In this document: one piece after another, positions 7,846 through 17,057 of the stretch
Numbering within the stretch: position 1 is the stretch's first letter
Layout: each line of letters starts with the position of its first letter
Assembly (NCBI GenBank): GCA_048493715.1
Contig: JBGDCZ010000026.1
Span: forward strand, 1-40,882
Source of the DNA: Arsenophonus sp048493715
GTDB lineage: Bacteria > Pseudomonadota > Gammaproteobacteria > Enterobacterales > Enterobacteriaceae
DNA: 40,882 nucleotides
Direction: 5' to 3'
Notes under the pieces: generated by a model
What the model was told of the DNA's origin: nothing
Databases searched by the model: none
The model's input: the letters and a program-made list of their open reading frames with translations, nothing else
Program-made: the position numbers and the translations under genes

Positions 7846-9198
7846 TCAATCATTATCCTTACTAGTAAAGTGAAGTTTTTTATTCGTTATCCATTTTACT
7901 TTCAGTTCAGGCTGCCCATCAATACATCTGCCAGATTCTGTAACAAATACGCCGATCGCAGCAATAAGCTCATCATTATAATAAATCAAAGGCGTTCTCT
8001 CTCTTAACCAAGGCGCAATACCTAATTCCTGCCAAAGCTTTTTACTCCGTCTAGAGTGCTGCCGACCAATAATTTTAATATTGCCTTTTAATCCAAATCG
8101 AACCGTAACCTTCTCATCGGCTAACGGTGCACGAAAACCACTACCATTATCAGAAACTATTAAGGTACCTAAGTTATCTGGCAATTCAATGGCAGAAGGT
8201 AACTGCCAAGCTAAACAAATTTTAGTAATATCTTTAAATTGTGGCAAAAGCCAAAGCTGTTGTTTAAAACGACGAATAACATTGCTATCTAAGATAAATT
8301 GCGGCTGTGCATCTGGTCGCGCACAGATCACTTCCTGCCAAATCTGTTTTAATTGAGCACGTGACGGCATCAAAATTCTATGTAAACTAAACCAACGGCG
8401 TAATATTGCGTTACGCTTCATTTCATAGTAATCCGCTAAAACATCAAGCTGTAACGCTCCTTCTTCAGTTACCAGCTGCAATAAACAATCTTGTAGCAAC
8501 TCATTTAATAAGGCTTCTTGTTCTGCACATAAACTGGCACTTCTGGAAACGGCTTGTGAAAAATGCGGCCAGCGCTGATTAAAATGTGGCATAATGTTTA
8601 ATCGTAAGAAATTACGATCATAGCGGTCATCCTGGTTACTTTCATCATCGATCCAGGAAAGGGCGTTTTTTTGAGCATAACCAGCCAATTGCTGACGGCT
8701 AAAAGATAATAGGGGTCTAATTAAATAAGTATCAGCAAATGGAATAGAAATTGGCATTGCAGATAAACCAGCAGGCCCACTTCCTCGTTTTAGTGCTAAT
8801 AAGAAAGTTTCAGCTTGATCATCTAAATGTTGTGCAGTAACAATAATTTCTTCTGGTAAGAATATCTCACGAAATGCTTGATATCGAGCATCACGAGCCG
8901 CTGCTTCTATGCCTTTTTTAGTGGGGACAACCTCAACCTGACGTGAATAAAATTCTACCTGCCAGTTTAAACAAACTTTCTGGCAATGGATGGTCCAATC
9001 ATCAGCTTTATCACTTAGGCCATGATGAATATAAACCGCTCGGATGTTGAGATTTGGCACTGTGGTTTGCCGTATTGTCACTAAGGCATGCAATAAAACC
9101 GTTGAATCGAGTCCACCACTGAATCCTACCAATATTCGGCGCGTAGAACCGATGGTTTTAATAATTTGGCTTAGTAACGCAACCTCATCAACTTTCAT
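7846..9198 (-). CDS. tilS: tRNA(Ile)-lysidine synthase TilS
   Basis: ATP-dependent enzyme that converts C34 of the CAU-anticodon tRNA-Ile to lysidine so that it reads AUA; normally essential. It has 450 residues (432 in E. coli). The PP-loop SGGLDS lies at about residues 27-32, followed by the N-type ATP pyrophosphatase core (YIHHGLS, VTAQHLDDQAETFLLALKRGSG, RPLL). The middle substrate-binding domain and the C-terminal TilS_C domain (about 370-440, ending with GVFVTESGRCID-like sequence) are present. It is open throughout, in contrast to its neighbour rof. AUA is a frequent codon in AT-rich genomes, which fits retention. Confidence 0.95.
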   Translation of the reverse strand: MKVDEVALLSQIIKTIGSTRRILVGFSGGLDSTVLLHALVTIRQTTVPNLNIRAVYIHHGLSDKADDWTIHCQKVCLNWQVEFYSRQVEVVPTKKGIEAAARDARYQAFREIFLPEEIIVTAQHLDDQAETFLLALKRGSGPAGLSAMPISIPFADTYLIRPLLSFSRQQLAGYAQKNALSWIDDESNQDDRYDRNFLRLNIMPHFNQRWPHFSQAVSRSASLCAEQEALLNELLQDCLLQLVTEEGALQLDVLADYYEMKRNAILRRWFSLHRILMPSRAQLKQIWQEVICARPDAQPQFILDSNVIRRFKQQLWLLPQFKDITKICLAWQLPSAIELPDNLGTLIVSDNGSGFRAPLADEKVTVRFGLKGNIKIIGRQHSRRSKKLWQELGIAPWLRERTPLIYYNDELIAAIGVFVTESGRCIDGQPELKVKWITNKKLHFTSKDND

Positions 9199-9362
9199 AA
9201 TTATTTTTACTACCTATAACATAATTAATTACTTGCTCTATTTTTCACTTATTATACTACTAATATTGACATAATTTATTGTATTAAATAAAACTTAATA
9301 AAAAAAACAACAAGAAATATAAGCTTTTTAACTACAATATCTGCTAACTAGCAGATTTGCAA

Positions 9363-9406
9363 ACGCTAAAAAAATGGAAATAACCATTATAGTTATTTCC
9401 ATTTTT
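9363..9406 (-). terminator. Intrinsic terminator after accA
   Basis: A perfect 15-bp inverted repeat (9370-9384 and 9392-9406) with a 7-base loop. On the minus strand it is followed by a run of seven T (9364-9370 region). It lies 18 bp after the accA stop and closes the long leftward uppS-to-accA block. Confidence 0.92.
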
Positions 9407-9424
9407 ACTCATCCTACAATAAAA

Positions 9425-10384
9425 CTAGCAATAACCACATTCCATCAAACGTTGATAACGACGGTTTCTCAGCTCTTCAGGACTAAATAAATCTATATCA
9501 CTCAAATCATTTAAAATACGCTGCTTAAGATTATGAGCAATTTGCTCATAATTACGATGTGCGCCACCCAGCGGCTCTTCAACAATGTTGTCAATAAGAT
9601 TAAGTGATTTTAAACGCGAAGCAGTTATCCCCATCGCTTCAGCTGCTAATGGTGCTTTATCGGCACTTTTCCAAAGAATAGAAGCGCAGCCTTCAGGTGA
9701 AATGACTGAATAAGTACTGTACTGTAACATATTGACTTTATCGCCTACTCCAATTGCTAATGCGCCACCAGAGCCACCCTCACCAATTACGGTACAAATA
9801 ATCGGTACAGAAAACCGGGACATTTCACGTAAATTACGGGCTATCGCTTCAGACTGACCACGTTCTTCCGCGCCAACACCAGGGTAAGCTCCCGGAGTAT
9901 CGATAAAGGTAATAATAGGTAACTTAAAACGCTCAGCGATTTCCATTAACCGTAAAGCCTTACGGTATCCTTCTGGTGCTGGCATACCAAAATTGCGGCG
10001 GATTTTTTCTTTTGTTTCTCGCCCTTTCTGATGGCCAATGACCACCACTGGACGCCTATCTAGGCGAGCTAACCCACCAACAATTGCTTTATCATCAGCA
10101 TAAGCACGATCACCTGCTAATTCCTGGAAATGGGTGAATATACGTTGAGTATAATCCAGGGTATAAGGTCGCATGGGGTGACGGGCAAGTTGTGCAATTT
10201 GCCAAGCTCCTAAGTCAGAAAAAATTTTACGTGTTAACTCTAAACTCTTTTCGCGAAGTCTAGCGACCTCTTCATCTAGGTCAATATCTAGCTTGGTATC
10301 CTGACGATTTACTGCCGTTAACGAGTCTATTCTTGCTTCCAACTCAGCAATCGGCTGTTCAAAATCCAGAAAATTAAGGCTCAT
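9425..10384 (-). CDS. accA: Acetyl-CoA carboxylase carboxyltransferase subunit alpha AccA
   Basis: Alpha subunit of the carboxyltransferase that, with AccD, transfers the carboxyl from biotin to acetyl-CoA, giving malonyl-CoA for fatty-acid synthesis. It has 319 residues, the E. coli length, beginning MSLNFLDFEQPIAELEAR. Crotonase-like core motifs are present: ELAGDRAYADDKAIVGG, GHQKGRETKEKI, TPGAYPGVGAEERGQSEAI and the oxyanion region GEGGSGGALAI. It lies 11 bp after dnaE, as in E. coli, and ends at a strong terminator. Lysine decarboxylase ldcC, the next gene in E. coli, is missing. Confidence 0.97.
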   Translation of the reverse strand: MSLNFLDFEQPIAELEARIDSLTAVNRQDTKLDIDLDEEVARLREKSLELTRKIFSDLGAWQIAQLARHPMRPYTLDYTQRIFTHFQELAGDRAYADDKAIVGGLARLDRRPVVVIGHQKGRETKEKIRRNFGMPAPEGYRKALRLMEIAERFKLPIITFIDTPGAYPGVGAEERGQSEAIARNLREMSRFSVPIICTVIGEGGSGGALAIGVGDKVNMLQYSTYSVISPEGCASILWKSADKAPLAAEAMGITASRLKSLNLIDNIVEEPLGGAHRNYEQIAHNLKQRILNDLSDIDLFSPEELRNRRYQRLMECGYC

Positions 10385-10395
10385 AATATTCCTAT

Positions 10396-13300
10396 TTAAT
10401 CAAATTCTAATTCTACCTGCTGATTACCTAGCAAAGTTCGCAGCTCAGTCAGAAGTTTATCTGTAGGAGTTACCCGCCAAGTGACACCTAATTTTAATTT
10501 AGCACAGGCGTCTTTCTTCTGATAATAAAGATGAACCGGTATTGTTCCTGAGCGATAAGGTTCCAATGTGCTACGAAGACGGTTTAATAATTGGTCATCA
10601 ATTTGTCTGTCTGTCAATGAGATAGCAATACCCCGGGCATATTTTTCCCGAGCTTCACTAAGATCCATCAATTCATGAACAGACATTTTATTACCACCAT
10701 TGAAATCATCAAAGCTGACCTGACCCGTGGCAATTAATATCTTATCTTTCTCTAGCAAATGCTGATACTTTTCTAACACATCCGAAAATAACATTATATC
10801 CAAGCGTCCTGAGCGATCATCTAAAGTACATATACCTATTCTGTTTCCACGTTTAGTTGTTACCACTTTAGCTATCAGCGCTAAACCAACTACCGTTGAT
10901 AGTTGTCCACGTGGAGTTGGATTCACATCTTTTAACCTTAATCCACTAGTATAACGTTCAATCTCAGGCAAATAAGCTGTAATAGGATGACCAGTTAAAT
11001 AAAGACCTAACGTTTCACGTTCGCCTTCTAATATAAGATGTTCTGGCCATTTAGCTACACTGGCATAAGATTGCTCAACCTGCTCAGGTGCTTCAGCCAA
11101 TACGCCAAACATATCTGTTTGCCCAATAGCCTCAGCTTTAGTATGCTGATCTGCCGCTTTCAATGCATCTTCTAATGAAGACATTAACGCTGCCCGGTGC
11201 GGACCTAAATGATCAAAAGCACCGGACATAATCAATTTTTCCATCATTCGACGATTAAGTTTTTTAGTATCGACCCGTGCACAAAGATCAAAAATCTCTT
11301 TAAAATAACCGCCTTTTTGACGAGATTCAATAATAGCTTCGATTGGAGCTTCACCAACACCTTTAATTGCCCCAATTCCATAAACAATTTCACCTTTGTC
11401 ATTGACATGAAAATGATATAATCCACTATTGATATCAGGTGGTAGTACTTTTAACCCCATGCGCCAGCACTCATCAACCAAACCAACTACTTTCTCGGTA
11501 TTATCCATATCCGCAGTCATAACTGCTGCCATAAATTCAGCTGGATAGTGTGTTTTTAACCAAAGAGTCTGGTAAGAAACTAATGCATAAGCGGCAGAAT
11601 GTGATTTATTAAATCCGTAACCGGCAAATTTTTCTACCAGGTCAAAGATTTTCATCGCTAACTCACCATCAATACCATTTTTAACAGCACCCGTTTCAAA
11701 AACTGAGCGTTGTTCTGCCATCTCTTCCGGTTTTTTCTTGCCCATGGCCCGCCGGAGTATATCAGCACCACCTAGCGTGTAACCAGCAAGCACCTGAGCA
11801 ATTTGCATAACTTGTTCTTGATATAAAATTATACCGTAGGTAGGTTCTAAAACCGGTTGTAATGATTCATGCTGCCACTCAACATCTGGATAAGAGATGG
11901 CTTCTCGGCCATGCTTACGATCAATAAAATTATCCACCATGCCTGACTGTAATGGGCCAGGGCGAAACAGCGCAACTAAAGCGATCATATCTTCAAAGCA
12001 GTCCGGACTTAATCGCTTAATCAAATCTTTCATACCACGCGATTCTAGTTGGAATACCGCCGTCGTTTCTGCCCGTTGCAACAGATCAAAGCATTTTTGA
12101 TCATCTAATGGAATAGTTGCTATATCTATGGGCGCTAAACTTTGTGTTGCTCGACGCTCATTAATCATATCTAACGCCCAGCTAATGATTGTCAGTGTTC
12201 TGAGACCAAGAAAATCAAATTTAACCAGACCGGCGTATTCAACATCATTTTTATCAAATTGGGTAAGTGGGTTTTGTCCTTCAGGATCACAATAAAGGGG
12301 GGCGAAATCCGTTATTTTGGTCGGCGCAATAACCACACCACCAGCGTGTTTACCTGCATTGCGCGTTACGCCTTCAAGTTTACGCGCCATATCTATCAAT
12401 GCCTTGACTTCCTCATCAGCATCATAAATTTCTTGCAATTGTGGCTCTACAACAAAGGCTTTTTCAAGGGTCATGCCAGGATCAGAAGGCACTAATTTCG
12501 ATATACGATCAACAAATCCATACGGGTGACCAAGAACTCGGCCAACATCCCTAATAACAGCTTTTGCTGCCATGGTACCAAAAGTAATAATTTGTGAGAC
12601 GGCTTCACGACCATATATTTGTGTAACATGCTCAATAACCTGATCTCGCTTTTCCATACAAAAATCAACATCAAAGTCAGGCATAGAAATACGTTCAGGA
12701 TTAAGAAAGCGTTCAAATAGCAGATCAAATTCAAGCGGATCCAAGTCAGTAATTTTTAATGCATAAGCCACTAATGAGCCAGCACCTGAGCCTCGTCCAG
12801 GGCCAACGGGGATACCATTATCTTTTGACCATTGAATAAATTCCATTACGATAAGGAAATAACCAGGAAATCCCATCTGATTAATCACTCGTAACTCAGT
12901 ATCTAAACGCTCATCGTATTCGGGCCGTCGTTCAGCTCTTTCCTTCTCATCGGGATAAAGAAATTGTAAACGTTCTTCAAGGCCAGCTTTAGCGCATTTG
13001 ATAAGAAAATCTTCCGTTTTCATATCACCAGTAGGAAATTGTGGCAGAAAATATTCGCCTAAACGGATCATAACATTACAGCGTTTAGCAATTTCAACAC
13101 TATTTTCAAGTGCTTCAGGAATGTCCGCAAATAGTTCAACCATTTCCTGTTCACTACGTAGATATTGTTGAGGACTATAATTTTTAGGTCTTTTCGGATC
13201 AGCTAGTGTAAAACCATCATGGATCGCCACACGTATTTCGTGTGCAGCAAAATCATCGCTATTAATAAAGCGGACATTATTCGTGGCAACAACTGGTACA

Positions 13301-13878
13301 CCTTTTTGTGCCGCCAATTGTATAGCGGCATGTAAATAACTCTCTTCATCAGGCCGCCCGGTTCTAACAAGTTCTAAATAATAGTTATCAGGAAAATGAG
13401 TTTGATAAAAATCTAAACATTGTTCAACCAGTTGCTGATTTCCACGTAACAGAAATTTACCTACATCTCCCAGACGGCCGCCAGAGAGGAGTAAGAGTCC
13501 TTCTTTATGCGTTACTAACCATTCTCGTTTGATTGTTGGTCCTATTGCGTCATAACCTTTTTGATAGGCGGCTGAAATAAGCAATGTTAGATTATGGTAA
13601 CCTTTATTGTCTTTGGCCAGTATCGTTAAGTGGGCAACTTCATCACCTAGTAATTCACTTTCGACATAAAAATCAGCACCAATAATCGGCTTAATACCGG
13701 CGGCATGTGCCGCACCATAAAATTTTATTAAACTATAAAGATTGGTAAAATCAGTTAGTGCCAATGCAGGCATACCTAATTCTGCCACTCTATTAACCAA
13801 TGGGTTAATTTTTGTTAACCCATCCATAATCGAATAGTCACTGTGGACACGCAAGTGTATAAAACGTGGTTCCGCCAT
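10396..13878 (-). CDS. dnaE: DNA polymerase III alpha subunit DnaE
   Basis: Catalytic subunit of the replicative DNA polymerase. It has exactly 1160 residues, as in E. coli. The N-terminal PHP domain (FIHLRVHSDYSIMDG) contacts the proofreading subunit. The palm catalytic aspartates lie in PDFDVDFC and, later, in KFDFLGLRTL; GPGRGSGAGSLVAYAL is also conserved. Helix-hairpin-helix, beta-clamp-binding and OB-fold regions follow, with the nucleic-acid OB domain at about 990-1070. It is 4 bp after rnhB and 11 bp before accA. No frameshift or missing motif is seen. Confidence 0.97.
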   Translation of the reverse strand: MAEPRFIHLRVHSDYSIMDGLTKINPLVNRVAELGMPALALTDFTNLYSLIKFYGAAHAAGIKPIIGADFYVESELLGDEVAHLTILAKDNKGYHNLTLLISAAYQKGYDAIGPTIKREWLVTHKEGLLLLSGGRLGDVGKFLLRGNQQLVEQCLDFYQTHFPDNYYLELVRTGRPDEESYLHAAIQLAAQKGVPVVATNNVRFINSDDFAAHEIRVAIHDGFTLADPKRPKNYSPQQYLRSEQEMVELFADIPEALENSVEIAKRCNVMIRLGEYFLPQFPTGDMKTEDFLIKCAKAGLEERLQFLYPDEKERAERRPEYDERLDTELRVINQMGFPGYFLIVMEFIQWSKDNGIPVGPGRGSGAGSLVAYALKITDLDPLEFDLLFERFLNPERISMPDFDVDFCMEKRDQVIEHVTQIYGREAVSQIITFGTMAAKAVIRDVGRVLGHPYGFVDRISKLVPSDPGMTLEKAFVVEPQLQEIYDADEEVKALIDMARKLEGVTRNAGKHAGGVVIAPTKITDFAPLYCDPEGQNPLTQFDKNDVEYAGLVKFDFLGLRTLTIISWALDMINERRATQSLAPIDIATIPLDDQKCFDLLQRAETTAVFQLESRGMKDLIKRLSPDCFEDMIALVALFRPGPLQSGMVDNFIDRKHGREAISYPDVEWQHESLQPVLEPTYGIILYQEQVMQIAQVLAGYTLGGADILRRAMGKKKPEEMAEQRSVFETGAVKNGIDGELAMKIFDLVEKFAGYGFNKSHSAAYALVSYQTLWLKTHYPAEFMAAVMTADMDNTEKVVGLVDECWRMGLKVLPPDINSGLYHFHVNDKGEIVYGIGAIKGVGEAPIEAIIESRQKGGYFKEIFDLCARVDTKKLNRRMMEKLIMSGAFDHLGPHRAALMSSLEDALKAADQHTKAEAIGQTDMFGVLAEAPEQVEQSYASVAKWPEHLILEGERETLGLYLTGHPITAYLPEIERYTSGLRLKDVNPTPRGQLSTVVGLALIAKVVTTKRGNRIGICTLDDRSGRLDIMLFSDVLEKYQHLLEKDKILIATGQVSFDDFNGGNKMSVHELMDLSEAREKYARGIAISLTDRQIDDQLLNRLRSTLEPYRSGTIPVHLYYQKKDACAKLKLGVTWRVTPTDKLLTELRTLLGNQQVELEFD

Positions 13879-13882
13879 TTTC

Positions 13883-14485
13883 TTAGCTACACTCTTTCAA
13901 AGCTAGTACTCGGCGCACAGGCGCAAAACTTTTTCGATGAAACTGTGTTGCACCATGCTGCACAAGTTTTTCTAAATGAAATGCCGTTGGGTAACCTTTA
14001 TGTTGAGCAAAACCATATTCTGGATAAAAGTTATCTAACTCTCGCATTTCCCTATCACGGGTCACTTTTGCTAATATTGACGCGGCACTAATTTCTGGCA
14101 CTAAACTATCACCTTTAACAATCGCCTGAGAAGGTACAGGAAAGAGCGGGCTTCTATTGCCATCTACCAAAACAATATCAGGCATAATAGTAAGTGCAGC
14201 AACTGCCCTACGCATGGCTAAGAAAGTTGCCTGTAATATATTAATTTTATCTATCTCTTCAGGTTCCGCACGCCCTATACTCCAACATAACACCTTGTTC
14301 TGAATTTCAATGTAGAGTGCCTCACGCCGCTTTTGCGATAATTTTTTTGAATCCACCAAGCCTATTATTGGTTGTTTTGGATCTAAAATTACAGCAGCAG
14401 TCACGACTGCCCCAACCAAAGGACCGCGGCCGACTTCATCAACACCAGCAATATATTTAGAATTAGGATAAATAAAATTATTCAT
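13883..14485 (-). CDS. rnhB: Ribonuclease HII RnhB
   Basis: Endonuclease that cuts the RNA strand of hybrids and starts removal of single ribonucleotides misincorporated in DNA. It has 200 residues. Catalytic residues are visible in GVDEVGRGPL (Asp, Glu), in IVLVDGNRSPLF (Asp) and in the KVTRDR region (Asp). It overlaps the end of lpxB by 8 bp, the normal Enterobacterales coupling, and runs into dnaE with a 4-bp gap. Confidence 0.95.
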   Translation of the reverse strand: MNNFIYPNSKYIAGVDEVGRGPLVGAVVTAAVILDPKQPIIGLVDSKKLSQKRREALYIEIQNKVLCWSIGRAEPEEIDKINILQATFLAMRRAVAALTIMPDIVLVDGNRSPLFPVPSQAIVKGDSLVPEISAASILAKVTRDREMRELDNFYPEYGFAQHKGYPTAFHLEKLVQHGATQFHRKSFAPVRRVLALKECS

Positions 14486-15653
14486 TTTTACTTAACTCCA
14501 AGACAGCTTCTGCCGCTTGTTGATCAGCGTTACAACGGATACTTTTATGTAGTTGCAAAAAAGTCTGTGTTAGGTGCTTAACCTTGTGTTCATCAATCAG
14601 TAGAGACTTAAGTGATTCAACCAATTGCTCAGGTTGACAATCCTGTTGAATAAATTCTTTAACCAACTCTTCGCCCGCCAATAAATTAGGCAACGAAATA
14701 AAAGGAGTTTTAACCAGGCGCTTAACTAACCAATAGGTCATCGGCTTCATTCGATATCCTACTACCATCGGACATTTTGCTAGCATGCATTCTAATGAAG
14801 CAGTCCCAGAAGCTAATAAAGTAACATCTGCTGCAATCATAGCAATCCGTGCTTGACCATCTAAAATTTTTAATGGTAAGGATGGAGAAATCTCTCGATA
14901 AATGGCTTCAAATTGCTGGCGACGTTGTTGATTAACGATAGGAACTAAGATTTGTAATTGCGGAAAGTCTTTTATCAAAATTTGAGCGGCACGCAAAAAA
15001 TCTGCACTCAACATTTCAACTTCAGCCCAACGACTACCAGGCAAAATAGCCAAACATTTAGCATCATAGGTTATATTTAGTTGTGCTCTGGCAGCCTGTT
15101 TATCAGGCTGTAGCGGTATAATATCCGCCATAGTATGCCCGATAAAACGACAAGGAATGTCATAGCGGTCATAAAATCTTTTTTCAAAAGGTAAAAAAAC
15201 AAGCACTAGATCTGTTGCCTTGTCTATCTTGAAAACACGCTCCTGTCGCCATGCCCAAACAGAAGGGCTTACATAATGAATAGTTTTTATGCCTTTTTGC
15301 TTTAATTTCCCTTCAAGAGTAATATTAAAGTCAGGCGCATCTATACCAACAAATATATCAGGTCGCAATTTGGCAAAACGTTTAGTTAGCTCAGCTCGAA
15401 TTTTTAATAATCGCGGTAGTCGAGTCATAACTTCAACAATCCCCATAACAGCAAGTTCTTCCATTTCATGCCACGCTTCACAACCTTCTGCTTGCATTAA
15501 TGGACCGGCAACACCGACAAAACGCGCATTAGGTACCTGCTGCTTTAACGCACGAATAAGACCTGCGCCAAGTATGTCACCTGATGTTTCTCCCGCAACG
15601 AGACCAATAGTCAAAGGTCGTTGTTGAATTGCAACATGAAGACTATTCGGCAA
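14478..15653 (-). CDS. lpxB: Lipid-A-disaccharide synthase LpxB
   Basis: Family 19 glycosyltransferase that joins UDP-2,3-diacylglucosamine and lipid X to make the lipid A disaccharide; peripheral inner-membrane protein. It has 391 residues (382 in E. coli). Family motifs are seen: GLVAGETSGDILGAGLIRAL at the N-terminus, GIDAPDFN, HYVSPSVWAWRQ, PFE and LPGSRWAEVE. It follows lpxA by 26 bp. The GTP/UDP-binding and membrane-association regions appear complete. Confidence 0.96.
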   Translation of the reverse strand: MPNSLHVAIQQRPLTIGLVAGETSGDILGAGLIRALKQQVPNARFVGVAGPLMQAEGCEAWHEMEELAVMGIVEVMTRLPRLLKIRAELTKRFAKLRPDIFVGIDAPDFNITLEGKLKQKGIKTIHYVSPSVWAWRQERVFKIDKATDLVLVFLPFEKRFYDRYDIPCRFIGHTMADIIPLQPDKQAARAQLNITYDAKCLAILPGSRWAEVEMLSADFLRAAQILIKDFPQLQILVPIVNQQRRQQFEAIYREISPSLPLKILDGQARIAMIAADVTLLASGTASLECMLAKCPMVVGYRMKPMTYWLVKRLVKTPFISLPNLLAGEELVKEFIQQDCQPEQLVESLKSLLIDEHKVKHLTQTFLQLHKSIRCNADQQAAEAVLELSKNE

Positions 15654-15679
15654 AGATTTCTCCTATATTAGGTTGCTTA

Positions 15680-16477
15680 TTAACGAATAATCCCGCGGTT
15701 AGATTGCGTTGAATTCTCCAAAAAATCACTCAGTATTTTTACATATTGATTATCTTTACCTAGTACCACCAATTCTTTTCTAGCTTCATCTAGTGATTTA
15801 CCACAACGGTAAAGGATCTTATAGGCGTTCCTAATTGCATGTAGCGATTCTTTATCAAAACCACGACGTTTTAAACCTTCAATATTCACACCATAAGGAG
15901 TCGCATGATTACCTTGCGCAATAACATAAGGCGGAATATCTTGTGTAACGCCGGAACAACCGCCAACCATAACATGGGTGCCAATTTGGCAAAATTGATG
16001 TACCGCACTCATACCACCAATAATGGCATAATCATCCAGCTTAACATGTCCGCCAAGAGTACCATTATTAGCAATAATACAAAAATTACCTAACAAACAA
16101 TCATGGGCGATATGAGTATTTACCATCAATAGGTTATCATTTCCTATTTTTGTTAAACCTCCACCTTGTAGGGTGCCACGATGAATAGTACAGCTCTCCC
16201 TAATACGATTGTGATCACCAATCTCAACCCGAGTTGGTTCTCCTTGATATTTTAGATCCTGATTGATTTCCCCTATAGTGACAAACTGAAATATCTGGTT
16301 ATTACAGCCAATTGTGGTATTGCCATTTATAACCACATGAGATTTTAATGTTGTTTCTGCACCAATTTTAACCTGGGAACCAATATAGCAAAACGGGCCT
16401 ATATGGACATTCGCACCGATAATCGCACCCTCTTCAATAATCGAAGTGGGATGAATAATCGCTGTTTTATTAATCAT
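15680..16477 (-). CDS. lpxA: UDP-N-acetylglucosamine O-acyltransferase LpxA
   Basis: First enzyme of lipid A synthesis; it acylates the 3-OH of UDP-GlcNAc from acyl-ACP. It is a left-handed beta-helix trimer built of hexapeptide repeats, clear from residue 5 to about 190 (IIEEGAIIGANVHIGPFCYIG and onward). The catalytic His is in NTHIAHDC. I place the start at 16477 (MINKTAIIHPTS), matching E. coli MIDKSAFVHPTA and giving 265 residues. An in-frame ATG 36 bp further up would lie inside fabZ and add 12 unmatched residues. The start is 1 bp beyond the fabZ stop, so translation is probably coupled. Confidence 0.95.
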   Translation of the reverse strand: MINKTAIIHPTSIIEEGAIIGANVHIGPFCYIGSQVKIGAETTLKSHVVINGNTTIGCNNQIFQFVTIGEINQDLKYQGEPTRVEIGDHNRIRESCTIHRGTLQGGGLTKIGNDNLLMVNTHIAHDCLLGNFCIIANNGTLGGHVKLDDYAIIGGMSAVHQFCQIGTHVMVGGCSGVTQDIPPYVIAQGNHATPYGVNIEGLKRRGFDKESLHAIRNAYKILYRCGKSLDEARKELVVLGKDNQYVKILSDFLENSTQSNRGIIR

Positions 16478-16478
16478 A

Positions 16479-16943
16479 TCAGCCTTCATTTTTTGTTTCC
16501 TGATTGCGAGCACACATCATTGTCGCTTCGCAAACAACTTTTTCATCCACTTTCGCCACACCTTCAAAACGTGTTATGCCACGCTTAGTTTTAATAAACG
16601 TTACCTCAAAAATCATCTGGTCGCCAGGTTGTACTGGTTGTTTAAATCTTGCCTCATCAATGCCTGCAAAATAATAAAGTTCACCTGGTGCCAATTTTCC
16701 AACACTCTTGAAAGCTAAAATACCGGCAGCTTGAGCCATTGCTTCAAGAATTAAAACACCCGGAAATATTGGCTTACCAGGAAAATGACCTTGAAAAAAA
16801 GGTTCATTAAAAGAGACGTTTTTTAGCGCGCACAAATACTTACCCTCTTCAAAATCCAATACACGATCAACTAGCAAAAAAGGATAACGATGGGGTAACA
16901 AACCTAAAATTTCTTCTATATCCAGAGTATGCTTATAACTCAT
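16479..16943 (-). CDS. fabZ: 3-hydroxyacyl-ACP dehydratase FabZ
   Basis: Hot-dog-fold dehydratase of fatty-acid elongation; it competes with LpxA for 3-hydroxyacyl-ACP, which links membrane and lipid A synthesis. It has 154 residues. The catalytic His is H53 in FFQGHFPGKPIFPG and the acidic residue E67 in LILEAMAQA; the N-terminal LLPHRYPFLLVDRV is typical. It lies between lpxD and lpxA, as in E. coli. The 114-bp gap from lpxD carries a hairpin. Confidence 0.96.
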   Translation of the reverse strand: MSYKHTLDIEEILGLLPHRYPFLLVDRVLDFEEGKYLCALKNVSFNEPFFQGHFPGKPIFPGVLILEAMAQAAGILAFKSVGKLAPGELYYFAGIDEARFKQPVQPGDQMIFEVTFIKTKRGITRFEGVAKVDEKVVCEATMMCARNQETKNEG

Positions 16944-16992
16944 AGAAAAGACTCTTCTTATTTAAATTTAAAAAATTATAATATGAATAATA

Positions 16993-17032
16993 CGGCCTGC
17001 TTTAACCCTAAATGAGGTTATTCTGCAGGCCG
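16993..17032 (-). other. Hairpin between lpxD and fabZ
   Basis: The 8-bp perfect arms CGGCCTGC (16993-17000) and GCAGGCCG (17025-17032), plus an inner AACC/GGTT pairing, form a stable stem. On the minus strand a T-rich stretch follows only after about 15 bases, so it is a poor terminator. It could be an attenuator, a processing site or an RNA stabiliser inside the lpx operon. Confidence 0.6.
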
Positions 17033-17057
17033 AAATTAACAAATCTTCAAGCTATAT

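Noticed and set aside
15680..16513. Longer lpxA start at 16513 adding 12 residues.
   Set aside because: The extension lies inside fabZ and has no counterpart in LpxA; the ATG at 16477 matches the family N-terminus.
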